Source: Escallonia rubra (taxonomy: Eukaryota; Streptophyta; Magnoliopsida; Escalloniales; Escalloniaceae). Taken from it: a stretch of DNA of 64,000 bases. The position numbers and the translations under genes were made by a program. The notes beneath the pieces are model-generated. The model was given only the letters and a program-made list of their open reading frames with translations, did not search any database and was not told where the DNA came from. The DNA is taken from positions 248,001 through 312,000 of the forward strand of contig JAVXUO010002980.1 of the NCBI GenBank assembly GCA_033065855.1, read 5' to 3'. This document shows, piece after piece, positions 42,260-54,363 of the stretch; the stretch's first letter is position 1; the number at the start of each line of letters is the position of its first letter.

Positions 42260-44091
42260 AACACCTTTAAACTAATTGACAAGATAATGAGTGTCAGTTT
42301 TGATAATGTTTCTAATAATAAAGCTATTGTTCAAGTCTTAAAGACGAACCATAAACCTATGTTAGATAGGAACCTTTTTTTATGTTAAATGTGTTTGCCA
42401 TATAATTAAGTTAATTGTTGAAGATGGTTTGCTATTCTTAATTCTTGGGGTCCAAGAATACATGAATTTAAAACTTTGTGTGCTTAATATGGTTTGCCTC
42501 GTAGGAGACCATTTACAGATGTCTTGTATAGGTGGAACTCTACATTTACAATGCTTTTACATGTTATGATATACAAACAAGTGTAAATTCACTGCCTACT
42601 ACGGAATAACTGTGTTCCAACAAGGCTTGCCAACTCCTGACGAATGGTAGTTAGTTGCACACCTAATTGAATTTTTGGAGGTATTTTACATGTCTACCGT
42701 TCTATTGTTGGGTACGTACTATCCCACGTCCTCTATCGTTGTACTAAAAATTCTGAAAATGACTAAAATTTTAGAGAAATTGACACATATGGAAGCCTTT
42801 TGTGATATAGTGGAAAAGATGGACATTAAATTTAATAAAATTTAAAAAATGCCTATTATTTTTGATATAGCCATTACTTTTGATCCTAGGTTCAAGTTAC
42901 ATGTTATACATGTTTCAAATATGTGAAAAAATGGGCTATAGGGAAATTGCAACAAGCAAGCTTACACAGAGAAAAAAATGGACTACAAGGCAGCTGCAAC
43001 AAGCAAGCTTACATAGACTGTGATACATCGTTTAAAGATCTTTATAACTTTTAATGAAATTCTGCTGACGCATGGGCGCTAAATCATTGAGCGGGAAAAA
43101 ATATTACGGGTAATTTGTTAGGGGCATTGAACATATAGTGGCAAAACAAGAAAGAGTTGAAGATACTTCTACACGTTTGTCTTTATTTTCCTATTTTAGT
43201 GAAATTAGTTTATATGCAAATACTGATCATTATTGTTCACTGTCAATGGATGGGCTAATGAATTTTGATTTGTTAACTTTTTGGAAACAAAATGCAAAAA
43301 TGTATCGAATTTTATCGCAATTGCCCTGGATGTATTACCAGTGCAAGCCTCCACGGTTGCTTCAGCGTGGTGCTTTTTCAGCAAGTGGGAGTGTGTTGGA
43401 TGGCATGATGAGTCAACTTAATCCAGAGTCACTCGAATTATGTATTTGTTGGAAGGATTATCTTGATGCAAAATACCGGGAGCAAAATACACTAGTTGAT
43501 GATAGGAAGATAAATGGTTCGAGCGTTAAAGATCCTTCCAGATGATTAGGTAATTTCTTCTTCTTTTCCTTATTTCAACTTTTCAGAATATATATTTTTT
43601 TCTCAAAATATTGTTTAGATTTTTGCAGTGGATTTTTTCAATCAAATCAAATGTATCTAAACTAGAAAATACACATAAGAATGTTATTATTTACAAGCAA
43701 AATCGAAAATTTTCTCACTTTTTTTGGGTTATAAATCTTTTATATATAAAAAGAATATGTAATTTCACCTGCTTGTTTACAAGCATCCGGTCCTAAGCCC
43801 GGATTAAAGGAGGAGGGCCTATAAATAAATATATCATAAATTTAATTTTAGCGCAAAATAAAAAATGACTAAAAAAGTTTACAAAAATGATTTTTTTTGT
43901 GCCTGTTCGAGGTTGGTCCGCGCTAAATTTTGGGTCAAGGGCTTGGGTTAGGGTCGGACCCTCATATTCTTGAGGAGGCCGACCCAAGCCCGGCCCTTTT
44001 TCCCCTGGCTTAAGCCTGTTCGGTCCTCTTTTCTGAAAAGACCAAAGGGCCCGAGCTGGGCCGGCCCATGCCTGGCCTTTTTACATCTCTA
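42260..44091 (+). mobile_element. hAT transposon remnant
   Basis: Decayed coding text of a RICESLEEPER/Ac-like transposase runs from about 42290 to 43545 with many stops. The right end TTTTTACATCTCTA (to 44091), preceded by GGGCCGGCCCATGCCTGGCC, fits the inverted-repeat style of plant hAT elements. The following text AGAAAA...ATCATTGTTGGGG rejoins the host sequence of copy A at 14492, confirming insertion. No clear left end was found and 375 bp of host (14117-14491) are missing in copy B, so a deletion accompanied or followed the insertion. Target duplication not seen. Confidence 0.7.
43138..43545 (+). pseudogene. hAT transposase carboxy-terminal dimerisation region
   Basis: The frame holds FDLLTFWKQNAKMYRILSQL and, after a small shift, GAFSASGSVLDGMMSQLNPE and LELCICWKDYL. 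These are the conserved pieces of the hAT dimerisation domain (Dimer_Tnp_hAT), which pairs transposase monomers. The expected segment between them reads in a neighbouring frame (VLPVQASTVAS), so there is a frameshift near 43335-43370. Upstream text includes DNVSNNKAIVQVLK (42310) and RWNSTFTML (42531), also hAT-like, separated by stops. It is a dead gene. Confidence 0.8.
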
Positions 44092-44597
44092 AGAAAATGG
44101 AATCATTGTTGGGGAAATCACTTAAAGGGAGGGAAATCCCTTGGTATGTTCAAGGGATCCGAGACTTGTGACAGAATTCTGTAAGAATTGGGGACGAATA
44201 TGGGACTCAGGTAGTACTAAGAAATAATATATAAACCTACGACCTACATGACACATGTTTTGAAATTCAGTTTGAAGTTATACTGCTTAAAAATAAAAGA
44301 ATAATGCAATCAGTGTTATCACTATGGGAGATAAGCTAACAAGTTCGCGATTGTCAGTATTTTTACGTTTCTTGAGTTATAAAGTCCATGATGGTTAGTA
44401 TGTTTTATTTTTGAGCTCCTATTGAATAAATGGACAAAATTTATGAGTTCTAATTGTAACGCAATGAACATCAAGAAGATAGAAACGAGAGTAATAAAAT
44501 ACTTTGGTTTATTATTTGACTTTTTGTAAAATCCCATTACAAAATGGTGCATGTAATCATCAATGTGAACTCAAATAGCAAACCCAGATTTAATTAA

Positions 44598-44973
44598 GGG
44601 TTAAATACACTTTAGTACCCCAAAAGTACGCGGAACACGAAAATCGCACTTGAGAACCCAAATGTTCAATTTTTACAATTAAGGGTTTAGAGTTTCAACT
44701 AGGCCATTAATAAGTATTTATGTCCAAGGCCCTAACTTTGGAACAAATCCGTTAAGGGCAAAATCGTTTGCACATATTTGGTTTTTCCTCTCTTTTTTAG
44801 TTTTTCACTTCTTCATCTTCTTCTTCTTTAGGACCCAGACCCACTCGCCCCCACGCCCATCACCAATCACCTACCCCACCCCACCCCACCTCACCCACCC
44901 CTTTGCCCAAGCCCCACCCACAACCGAAATACACACACGCGCGCACACACCCACACACAGACTCTCTCTCTGT

Positions 44974-45014
<41 letters not shown>

Positions 45015-45766
45015 GCCCACACACTCACACAAACACACTCTCTCTCTCTCTCTCTCCCTCCCTCCCTCCCTCCCTCCTCCTCCTCCTCCTCCTTCTCCTT
45101 CTCCTCCGCCGCACAGGCCACCAACAAACCCAAACGCCGCCGCTACAGCAAAATCACCATCTTTACCTTCGCGAACTCGCCATCTAACTCTTTCTCATCC
45201 GCAAACTCCTCCCATCGTTGTCTCCCCCGATAGTGCTGCCCCGCTGCCCCCAAACCCTCTCATCCACCACCTCTATCCTCACCATGGCCACCGGATTCCA
45301 TTTCTCTGACAATTTGGCCCTGATGCCCGGCCTGCTAAACCCGATGTCCCCACCTCCAGTAGACAAGACCCAATCTAGCCCGACCCTTTTCAAGATGATG
45401 GCCAGTGTGCACATCATTTTGCCCAGACCCGATCTCTGTGTCGTATGCGCGAGAGAGAGAGAGACTGTGTGTGTATTTCAGCCATGGGTGGGGCTTGGGC
45501 AAGGGGTTGGCTTGGTGGGGAGGGGTAGGGTGGGTGAGGGGGCGGGTGAAGAAGAAAAAGTGAAAAATTAAAAAAAGATAAGAGAAAAACCAGACGTGCA
45601 GAAAATTTTGCCCCTGACAGATTATTCCAAAGTTTGGGATTTTGGACAGAAGTACTTACTTATTGCCTAATTGAAACTACAGACCCTTAAATGTAACAAT
45701 ATCGAATATTTGGGCCCTCAAGTGAAATTTTTGTGCACTTTCAGAGTATTAAAGTGTATTTAACCC
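44598..45766. mobile_element. Mutator-like element with long inverted repeats (possible Pack-MULE)
   Basis: A 1169-bp insertion with ends GGGTTAAATACACTTTAGTAC and its near-complement, flanked by a perfect 9-bp duplication TTTAATTAA (44589-44597 and 45767-45775); copy A has a single TTTAATTAA at 14962. The inverted similarity extends about 300-400 bp inwards on each side, up to the matching CT/CA and AG/GT microsatellites (44940-45060 and 45455-45480). The 9-bp duplication and long inverted repeats are typical of Mutator-like elements. The non-repeated centre, about 45080-45450, is GC-rich. No transposase. Confidence 0.85.
45080..45450 (+). other. GC-rich core of the MULE, possibly captured gene sequence
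   Basis: Between the inverted arms lies sequence of a composition unlike its AT-rich surroundings. One plus-strand frame reads MATGFHFSDNLALMPGLLNP from 45284, preceded by leader-like text. Mutator-like elements often carry fragments of host genes, which fits, but I do not recognise the protein and the frame is not long enough to be sure it was coding. Confidence 0.4.
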
Positions 45767-46514
45767 TTTAATTAATATCATTTGATAAGTCAAGGGAGGA
45801 TAGAAGCAAATATTAAAGTAAACTTATCCCATAAGGTTTCAATAAAAATGAGGAGTAGCTTATGCTTTGTTTATTATTTTCAACTTTTCTTTTGTTTTTA
45901 AACTAAATTTAGGTTTCAAAGGTAGGTTGAAAAAACTAATCTTAATTTGCAGTATCAGAAAAAAAAAAAAATTTCTTCTCTTTTAAGTCTCCACTAGCAT
46001 TTCACAACTTAGCATGTTAAATTGTCCGTATTTAGAAAACACTTAAATACGATAACAATCTATTGGGTGGGACATTATAAAACATTTTTTTATGAGACTC
46101 CCTTTCATGAATATTACTGTTGAAAGTATGGTTGCAATATTCTAAATTTAGGTACAATAATTGCACGTAAGAGTAACAAGAGTGTACACTCAAAAAGATT
46201 TTTATTTAACCATTATTATTTTAGGTAAAATAATTGTACAATTACCTCATTGTTTACGTGCAACGCACGTGCACCAAACTAGCTTAACAAATGGTCCTTG
46301 TCGACATAGCGTAGGGGCTTTTGCTAAAGCAGTTATAACTGTTTCTAGTTGAATCCAAAAGTACTCTATTTAGAAGTCCTAATTACTGAGTTTACCATTG
46401 TACTATCTATTAGCACCATCCAAATTCCAATCAACCTCCGAAATAAATCAACGGTCATCACCACCATTACTTCTGTCCTTACTCCCGACACTTAATGGAC
46501 ATCAAATTTATAAG

Positions 46515-46605
46515 GTACAATGGATTACCGCGATATTGTCTTTGTAATCCTTCGATCAGAGAGCTCAAGGCCCTTGCGGCTACTTCATTCCTCCGGCGAT
46601 CACTC
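46515..46605 (+). pseudogene. F-box gene fragment upstream of copy B gene
   Basis: This is the counterpart of 15855-15950: GATATTGTCTTTGTAATCCTTCGATCAG and AGCTCAAGGCCCTT (described in parts) resemble the F-box-associated text for DIILCNPSIRDFKVL. It is out of frame. An antisense 79-codon frame here is incidental. Confidence 0.5.
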
Positions 46606-48099
46606 CGAATGTTCCGATCATAAACGCAAAGTTCTCTCAATTTCTCAACCAATAATTTTCTTGGGGTCCATCTCCGACTAAAGAGTAGTTTTGCCAATTC
46701 AGAATGAGGATTTTGCACTGGTCCGAAATCATGAGTGGCTAACGAAATATATGAACTCTCTCTACACCACCCTATTTATCCTCATTTCTCTCGCTCAGAT
46801 TGCAAACCCTAGAAACCATCAAGTTGGCTTCTGATCCCCAATTCACCACCCATTTCAAGTGGTCTTGCATGGCTGCCGGCGAATTTGATCTTGACAGATC
46901 CATCCAAGTTTCAAGTATTCAAGCGTTTAATTTTACGAATTAATCTCCCGTCCACCAGCTCTCTCTCTCCATAATACATGATAAATGGTACTCTGGTCCT
47001 GAAAGAATCCCTTGCACTACTTGTATATAATCTCCCTGTGGAGACATACTTTGATAGTTTGCACGGTTGTACTGATGCATTTTAAATTTCTTACGCTTAT
47101 AGTGTAAACTCATTCATTTGTGTGTCAAGCCTGGGTTTTGTATAATGTACACGATAGCGATAACAACTGCGTTTATATTGAGATTATTGGCGATAAATGA
47201 CATTGGTTGGTGCCATACAAGATGGTCTCCGTCATCATTTGCATTAGTTGCCTTGGTTTCTAATTGATTTTTAACAATTGTCGATGTCGCACATTCGTCC
47301 TTATTCCCACGTTCTGCAACTCGTGATATTGTACACGGACAACCTTTAGAGATCAAATGGCAGTAGGAATTTGCCAGAAGATGTGGTTACACAAATTCTC
47401 GTTATGCTTCCTGTGAAATCCTTGTTGAGATGCAAGTCTGTTTGCAAGAGTTGGTATACTTTGATAACAATGCCTAATTTCACAACTACACATCTTAATT
47501 GCAGTGTGTCTCTTAAAAGAAACCATTGTATCCTCATTAAGCATTTTCTACAAGAAAGTAACAAAAGTTTTGTGTCTGTCCTTAGCGATGAAATTAGTGG
47601 TGATGATCATGTCCCACGAACAGAGATCACCTTACTGCACTCCAATGAATTTCTACAGATGTTGGGTCCTTGCAATGGCTTCGTATGTCTTACGGATGAC
47701 CGTGATATTATCTTATGTAATCCTTTAATCAGGAAGTTTAAGGTCCTTATTACTCCTTCATTTAACTATCCCCAGGGTTTGTTTTCTAGCACGATGGGCG
47801 TGGGATTTGGCTTTGATCCAGTCTCTAGCGTAGCGAATACAAGGTTATTAGAATTGCAGAACTCCACGAAGATGATGAAAGCTGGGGCTACAAGTTTCAT
47901 TATGTTAATGTTGAAATTTACAACCTGAGTACCAACTCTTGGAGAGAAATACACACATATGTGCCCTGCGTTTGGTTCTTTCCCTGTTCTGACCTTTTAT
48001 TTAATGGACATTTTCTTTTGCGCAAATGATGAATATTACGATCAAGAAAGCTATGCCGTGCGTTAGTGTATGTGTTATGTATGTGTCGTGTGGGTGTTC

Positions 48100-48560
48100 A
48101 TATGTGCGTAGGTATTGTGGGTCTTGTGAGTACGCTGTCTATAGTGAGAAATAAGTGGTGTAAGTGTAATTGGTGTAAGTGTGTGATGTATGTGTGTAAG
48201 CTGTAAGAAGAAGGGGACTGCTGTGATGTGTACAATGAAGATATAAGATATGTGTATATGTGTGTGTAAGCAAGGTAGAGAGGACTGCCGAATGGCAGAG
48301 TGTGTGTGTGTGCGCGCGCGCGCATGAGAAACTGTGTGGGTATGCGTGGTGTTTGTGTGTGGAAAGGGAAGAGTTGTGTAGCAGGTATGGGTGTGTGTGT
48401 GTGTTGTAAACGTGTGTAACGAAAAGGGGAAGGGCTGCAGTGAGTGGTTTATATAAGGGAGTGAGTGCGGGGTTTGCACAAGAGTAGTAAGGAAGAATAA
48501 GAGTACACAGTTATGGGCTTGTGTAGTAAAGGTGGTACAACTGTGCTTGCATAGTTGTAC
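48100..48560. repeat. TG-rich low-complexity part of the solo LTR
   Basis: Irregular TGTG/GTGT-rich text with pure runs at about 48300-48320 (including GCGCGCGCGC) and 48389-48405. Long antisense frames of threonine/histidine come only from this composition. On the LTR's own strand it is CA-rich and would form R and U5. Confidence 0.75.
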
Positions 48561-49203
48561 CACGTGGCTGCGGGGTATCGTGCGATTGTCCTAAAATGCT
48601 GAAACTTTACACAAACACTACAAGGAATAAGGTTTTTAGCGACGGAAAAATCCGTCGCTAAAAGGCTAGATTCAGTCGCTAAAAGTTTTAGCGACGGAAT
48701 CCCCGTCGCTAAAAGTCCCTCATATAAAAAGCCGTTACTAAAAGTTTTGCGACGGAATTATTAAATCCGTTGTCTAATATAGAACGTTTGGCGACGAATT
48801 TATTTTGTAAATTAGCGACGAAATATCCGTCGCTACTTCTGTTTTACGTACTTTAATTTATTTATTTTTTTACGAAATTAGCGACCAGATAAAATTTTTG
48901 GCGACAGAATTAATCCGCCACTAAAAGTCATTTTTTCAATTTTTAAAAATTTTTTAATGCCCAAACCTGTAATAAAAAACTCAAACCAATTAGGACCCAT
49001 CCTCCGTCAACAATCTCAATATCTCAAATGCACGATTAACAATCTAAAATGCATCAATTAACAAATCATCGATCAATAATCACAATTATCAAATGCTCAA
49101 TTAACAACCTAAAATTATCAAACAAATAGTCAATGTTCAAATAACCCGAATTGTTCAAAATGTACATATCCGGTGCGATTAATTTAAAATATTGTCTAAT
49201 TAC

Positions 49204-49657
49204 GACTCAGAGTTCAACATTTGGGGAAAAGGTTTTTCGCAAGTGCTTTGATCAAACACCAGCACTTGAAAACGCATTTGCCCCATGTGTTGAAAGATTA
49301 CAAAGTCTCCTAGATGGAGGTCATGCTGCTGCACGAATTCGTTCCAACCCTCTTCGAAGCAAAGTTCCTCTTGGCCAAGCTTCTTCTTCAATTTAACAGG
49401 TCATGACCCCTTGCGGCTGGTTAAAGTTGCTTCAAATCTCAATGTGGTAAGCAATCTGCAAAATGCTACCGGTATGGCCTAACATATTCATAATACAGTA
49501 AGACATGTACGTTTTTAACCAAAGATAAAACTTTTAACACACACGAAAACACAGAGAAAGCGAGAAGGCATACAAGATCAGTATGAAAACCAGGCATCAT
49601 CACCTTGAAGAACTCTCGGCTGACTGAAACGTCCCTGTTCACTGAAGCATAAGTCAT
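49204..49657 (-). pseudogene. Captured B3-domain (REM-like) gene fragment with its intron
   Basis: Exon 1 (from 49657 to about 49587) reads MTYASVNRDVSVSREFFKVM then MPGFHTDL. A GT-AG intron (about 49586-49484) follows, and exon 2 continues in frame with AIPVAFCRLLTTLRFEATL, a TGA at 49403-49401 where the family has a tryptophan, then PVKLKKKLGQEELCFEEGWN, HLGDFVIFQHMGQMRFQVLV and FDQSTCEKPF. This is a nearly whole B3 DNA-binding domain of the REM type from plant transcription factors. The retained intron shows that genomic DNA, not cDNA, was captured. The fragment ends with unrelated residues before 49200. The internal stop and lack of flanking exons make it a pseudogene. Confidence 0.85.
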
Positions 49658-50039
49658 TTAACCTAGTTTAACACGAAAGACCAATCGAGGATTATTCAAT
49701 CGATGAGCATCAATTTGATTGATAAATTAAATCTATCAAATTATGTTAAAGTACTGATACTAAAAAAATAGATCCACAGTGAGTTGTAGCTAAAATGACT
49801 ACCACAAAAATCTCTACTACGCACATCATCATTTCACCACCCAAATAGCCACCTATACTGTTGAACGTCACTCACATATTACAAATAACAACCCCAAAAA
49901 TCTCAAACCAATCACTGAATGAAACCTAACCCTAGTGCAAATCCAATCATTGGATCTCAACGAAGACAAAAAAAAAAAAAAAAACCACCAAAGTTCAAAG
50001 ATTTGCTGCACTCAAACCATATCTGGGCAATATGGAGTA

Positions 50040-50420
50040 ATTTTGGGATGACCAAGGGCAAATTAGGGCTAACTGGGTTATTAGGGTTAATTACGATTTT
50101 CAGGGTTTAGGGTTTAGCGTTATGGGTTTAATTAATCTAATTAGGATTTATTAAGATATGTTAGGGCTAATTAGTGTTAATGAGGAGTACCTTGGGCTAA
50201 TTATAGCTAATTAGGGTTGATTAGGACTAATTAGGGTTATTTAGTCATAATTAGGGTATAATTGTGCCTAGTGTTGATTGGTCCTAATTTGGGCTAATTA
50301 GGCTTAATTGGGTTATGTTAGGACTGATTAGTGTTAATTAGGGCTAACTTCGGGTAATTACAGCTAATTTGATTTTCATTGGGGCTCTTAAGGTTAATTA
50401 AAACTAATTAGGCTCGTTAG
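50040..50420. repeat. TAATTAGGG array in E2
   Basis: Variants of GGGCTAATTAGG and GTTAATTAGGG, with the telomere-like GGGTTTAGGGTTTAG at about 50103. It is the inverted counterpart of 3150-4225 and of 56310-56580. Confidence 0.8.
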
Positions 50421-50915
50421 ACACGTGTCCGACACCTACCGACACGTGTCCGACGTCTATCGACATGTGTCCGACATCTTTGGACACGTGTCTGATGCCT
50501 ACCGGCACGTGTCTGAAACCTCCGGACACATCTGAAGACATTGATTTATTTTTTAAATTCTAGATACTGTGTTCGTCACCCCTTGAAGAGGTGTTCGTCA
50601 CCCCTTGAAGAGGTGTCCGTCACCCCTTGAAGAGGTGTCGAACACTCTTGAAGAGGTGTCCACAAGTATAAAGCCAAAATGTGACATTTCAGTGTCGGTG
50701 TCGATCGGACGCGGTGTCCGTGACCTACCGACACCTCGACACCTCATCGACACATCCGAACACGTGTCTGATAACTCTCAGCGGTGTCCGAAGACATTGA
50801 TTTATTATTTAATTGTCGAACACCGTGTACCCATTGAAGAGGTGCCGGACACCGAACTAAGGGTGTCCACAAGTATGTCGCCAAAATATTGAATTTCGGT
50901 GTCGATCGAACCCAA
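50410..50915. repeat. GTGTCCGACAC-type block and GAAGAGGTGT repeats in E2
   Basis: ACACGTGTCCGACACC motifs cluster at 50418-50530 and 50690-50780. Between them GTCACCCCTTGAAGAGGTGT is repeated three times (about 50573-50637). It matches the blocks at 2785 and 56675 and probably forms the inner subterminal region of this CACTA family. Confidence 0.75.
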
Positions 50916-50939
50916 TGTCTGTGCTACCTAACACGTATC

Positions 50940-51140
50940 TCAATCCAATTGGGTCACATCCTCCGTCAACAATCTCAATTCTCAAATGCAATAAAAATCA
51001 CAAATGCAATCCAATTGGGTCACATCCTCCGTCAACAATCTCAATTCTCAAATGCAATAAAAATCACAAATGCAATCCAATTGGGTCCCATCCTTCGTTA
51101 ACAATCTCAATATCTCAAATGCTCAATGCAAAATTAACAA
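50940..51140. repeat. About 66-bp tandem repeats in E2
   Basis: CAATCCAATTGGGTCACATC followed by CTCCGTCAACAATCTCAATT starts at about 50941, 51007 and 51073, with ATAAAAATCACAAATG between. Single diverged copies are at 48990-49020 and 56920-57050. The plus-strand frames reading SNWVPSFVNNLN or similar are by-products. Confidence 0.85.
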
Positions 51141-51149
51141 TCTAAAATC

Positions 51150-52540
51150 ATCAATTAACAACCTAAAATTAAGGTGCGCAATCGCCAAGTGCACAAATAA
51201 TCAGACTGCAAATTGTGCTATTGAGGAGGGAAGAGGGGGGGGGGGGGGGTGCTTGCAAATATTCAGGCGGGAAGAATCGAATTCAAAACCTTGTGAAAAT
51301 CAGATATCTGATAATACCATGAGAAGTTACCATATGTTCTGAAAGCTTAAGGATTTAAACAATAGCTCAACCATTGTATATCATGCATTAAGAAGTGTAT
51401 GATCTTATTTTGGTGTTCTAATGAAATAGAGCATCATAAAAACAATACCGACGATCCTCATATCCATTCAAACAAATCTAATGTTTACTCTTTTGAAAAC
51501 CTTGAAGTATTGCCACGTTCTCTTTTATTTTTAATTTTTACAATTTGTCAGAGAATACAAATGGGCTCCCTGATCACATTTATGAAGAGAGAGAGAGAGG
51601 GAGAGAGAGAGAGATAGTACTCCCTCTTTTTGATAATTTTATACCCTCGACATTTTCTAAAAATCTAGACTAGCTAGTTATTGAGCATGTACACAGTGAC
51701 TTGATGTTTGTTCTCTAATTTGACATATGTTTTACTGATAGATAATAGGTACTGATAGACAGTGACAAACAAGTCAAAGCAGGGGCTCAAGTATAATCGT
51801 TGTAGCATAAAGTGGGAGTTGCACGATTGCTCAATACCTGCTTTTTCTTGGTTCCATATAAGTAAATCCATCAAAATACAGAACTGCTAATCTGGCTAAG
51901 ATAGAGTAACATTAATAAAATGATCATACCCAGTCAATTGATCACCTAATTGCCTAAGTTGTTGATCCGCTCAATGTACAGATAGAAGAAAATGAATAAT
52001 AGGCCCTAAATCCAGTTCATGTAACTTATTTCTGTCAATTACCCACCGCGAAGATTCTTCTTCGTTGTCCAAACAACCAAGATTATAAATCCTTAAGTAC
52101 TTTTTATCCTTTTGATTTTTTCAGACATTCTAGACTAGCATTTGAGCAATCATGTAAACATTGACTTTCTAGTTGTTTCTGCCCTAATTTGACTAATATT
52201 TCACGCATCCATCATTACAGACTAAGTTTAGCCATTAGTTATTCAGATTATATGTCAGAAATTCAAAAAAAGTGAAGGGAGATAAAAGTTGCACGGGCAT
52301 GATCCTGGTGCAAGGTGAAAGTTATTGCTCAATTACAACAATTACTACCCCTGTCAATCAATCTAGATTCACAAGTGCACCGAAATCAATAAATCCCAAC
52401 CCCAGCAACGAACAATAAGAGAGACCCGAAAGAATTGGTAAGCATACAGTGCATGCATAGATTGGTAAGCATACAACAACAATAGCAAATTAATACCATG
52501 GAAAAGGAAATATAGCAAATTTAAACAATTGATTGTTAAG
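51150..52540. other. Interior of E2 without recognised genes
   Basis: AT-rich sequence with a run of 14 G near 51236-51249 and a GA microsatellite at 51588-51613. Two diverged related stretches, 51640-51750 and 52095-52210 (TCTAGACTAG, ATTTGACATAT/ATTTGACTAAT), suggest an internal duplication. Nothing codes convincingly. It may include captured host DNA. Confidence 0.5.
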
Positions 52541-54363
52541 GTGGAAGGTCATTACTTTATCGAAGTTGGCCGGAGATCAAAGAAATTTTCTAGTAAGCGT
52601 GGTCGGAGTTGCAGACAACGCCGCCAAAGGTGGCGTGGCATCGGCGGGAAGACGGGGGTGTCGCCGGAGGGGGGCTGCCGTAGAGGAAGTCGGTGAGAAA
52701 TAATTAACAGAGAGAGAGAAACGGGAAAAAGAAGAGAAAGAATGGGATCCAAGATTTAAGATAGGACTTTTAGCGACAGGACGACCCCGTCGGTAAAAGA
52801 CACTTTTCACCGACAGAACTATTCCGTCGCTTAAATATTTTTTAAAAAATCATTGAAAATAAAAAATTCTAAAAACTATTTAGCGACAGTAACATTTGTC
52901 TGTAAATATCCGTCGGTAAAAGTCCGTTGGCTAATTCTTTTACCGACGAATAATTTCGTCGGTAAAAAGTTTTAGCGACGGGTGTTTTATCGACGATAAA
53001 ACCCGTCGCTGAAATATTTTTTAGCGACGGAATGGATTCCGTCGCTAAAAGTCCGTCACTAAATCAGTCTTTTCTTGTAGTGAAAGTTTCTTAGTATAAT
53101 ATTAGAATTACTGGTAAATTTTCAGATTTGGTCTCATATCGTTTGGTATTTTAATACTTTCTGCATGTTTAGTTTTTCTAAGGTTCGTTTGGGGTCCTTA
53201 GAAATCTTATTAAATTCCAAAACAATTTCAATAATGTCTTTATGATATTAAGAAGTTTAAATTTTAGTTTCAGAATTTTTAAAGTTGATTTGGTGCTAAA
53301 TCCATATCGCATTTGATTTAACAAAACATATGATTTTAAAATAGTTTTGATGCTTTTAAATTTTTGAATTCAATTTTCGTATCATCCTTATTTATTGCAA
53401 AGCTATTGTAAATTTATGGGACTTTGATTTGAGCTAGAAATATTAACAGCTATTTTTGCACTTTTCTGGTTTTAAAGATTTTTTTTAATTCAAAAATTTC
53501 AAGGACCAAAAAATTCATATTTTCACTTTTTATAAATTTTTAAGCTATAATACACTACAAGAAAACAGGCTTTTAGCGACGGGGATATCCGTCGCTAAAA
53601 GCCCAAATTCCGTCGCTAAAAGAATTAGCGACGGATTCACCGTCGCTAAAAATCCCTCGTATAAAAGCCCGTCACTAATAGTTTAGCGACGGAATTTTTA
53701 AATCCGTCGCTAAATATGTGCTTTTTACCGACGGATTTATTTTTCATTAGCGACGGATATTCCGTCGCTAATTATATTTTTAGAATTTTATTTTATTTTC
53801 TTTTTTGTCCAATTAGCGACGGATTAAATATTTAGCGACGAAATATTCCGTCGCTAAATAAGTTTTTTAGCGACGGAATATTCCGTCGCTAAATATTTAA
53901 TTGAAAGGAATACTTTAGCGACGGAATAAATCCGTTGCCAAAAGTCAATTTTTTTTTTGAATTTTTTTTTATTTTTCAATTACCTAAACCTGTACAGAAA
54001 TACAATTCTCAACAACGCGCAATAAGCGAAATGCAAAAATAAATATATATAATCAAATCTAAAAAATATTTATTATAAAAGAAACTCATACATGTATAAG
54101 CCGGGAACCGGCATAGCCGGTTAGGAGAGGGGAGAAGAGTACAACCCGGGCGCGGGGGGGGGGGGGGGGGGTTGGGGAAGCTAGGAACGGGCACGGGAAG
54201 GGGCTCATCAGGGGTTCCCGAGTCCCGAATCTGGATCCTGCTGAACCGGGGCCGGGGCCGGGGCGGTTGGTCCAGCAGTGCCCTGCTCCCTCATCATCCG
54301 GCACACCACTGTAGCAATGCGCTGGATCTCCTCGTCGTCCAACTGAGGCCGAGGAGCCGGTGT

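Larger units (their letters stand above)
48616..53082 (-). mobile_element. Non-autonomous CACTA element E2 carrying a B3-domain gene fragment
   Basis: A 4467-bp element with ends CACTACAAGGAATAAGG and TCTTTTCTTGTAGTG, flanked by AAA on both sides (48613-48615, 53083-53085). Subterminal TTTAGCGACGG motifs fill 48635-48920 and 52765-53065. Inside are a B3 gene fragment (49204-49657), a TAATTAGGG array (50040-50420), GTGTCCGACAC blocks, 66-bp repeats and a GC-rich patch at 52560-52700. The array order matches E0 and the 53553-59128 element, so it is of the same family. No transposase genes remain. Orientation is assigned by analogy with that element. Confidence 0.92.

Noticed and set aside
44903-45187. 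Serine/leucine/histidine-rich frames at the MULE left arm
   Set aside because: Created by CT and CA microsatellites; mirrored in the other arm.
48075-48563. 162-codon antisense threonine/histidine-rich frame
   Set aside because: Arises from TG-rich low-complexity DNA in the solo LTR.
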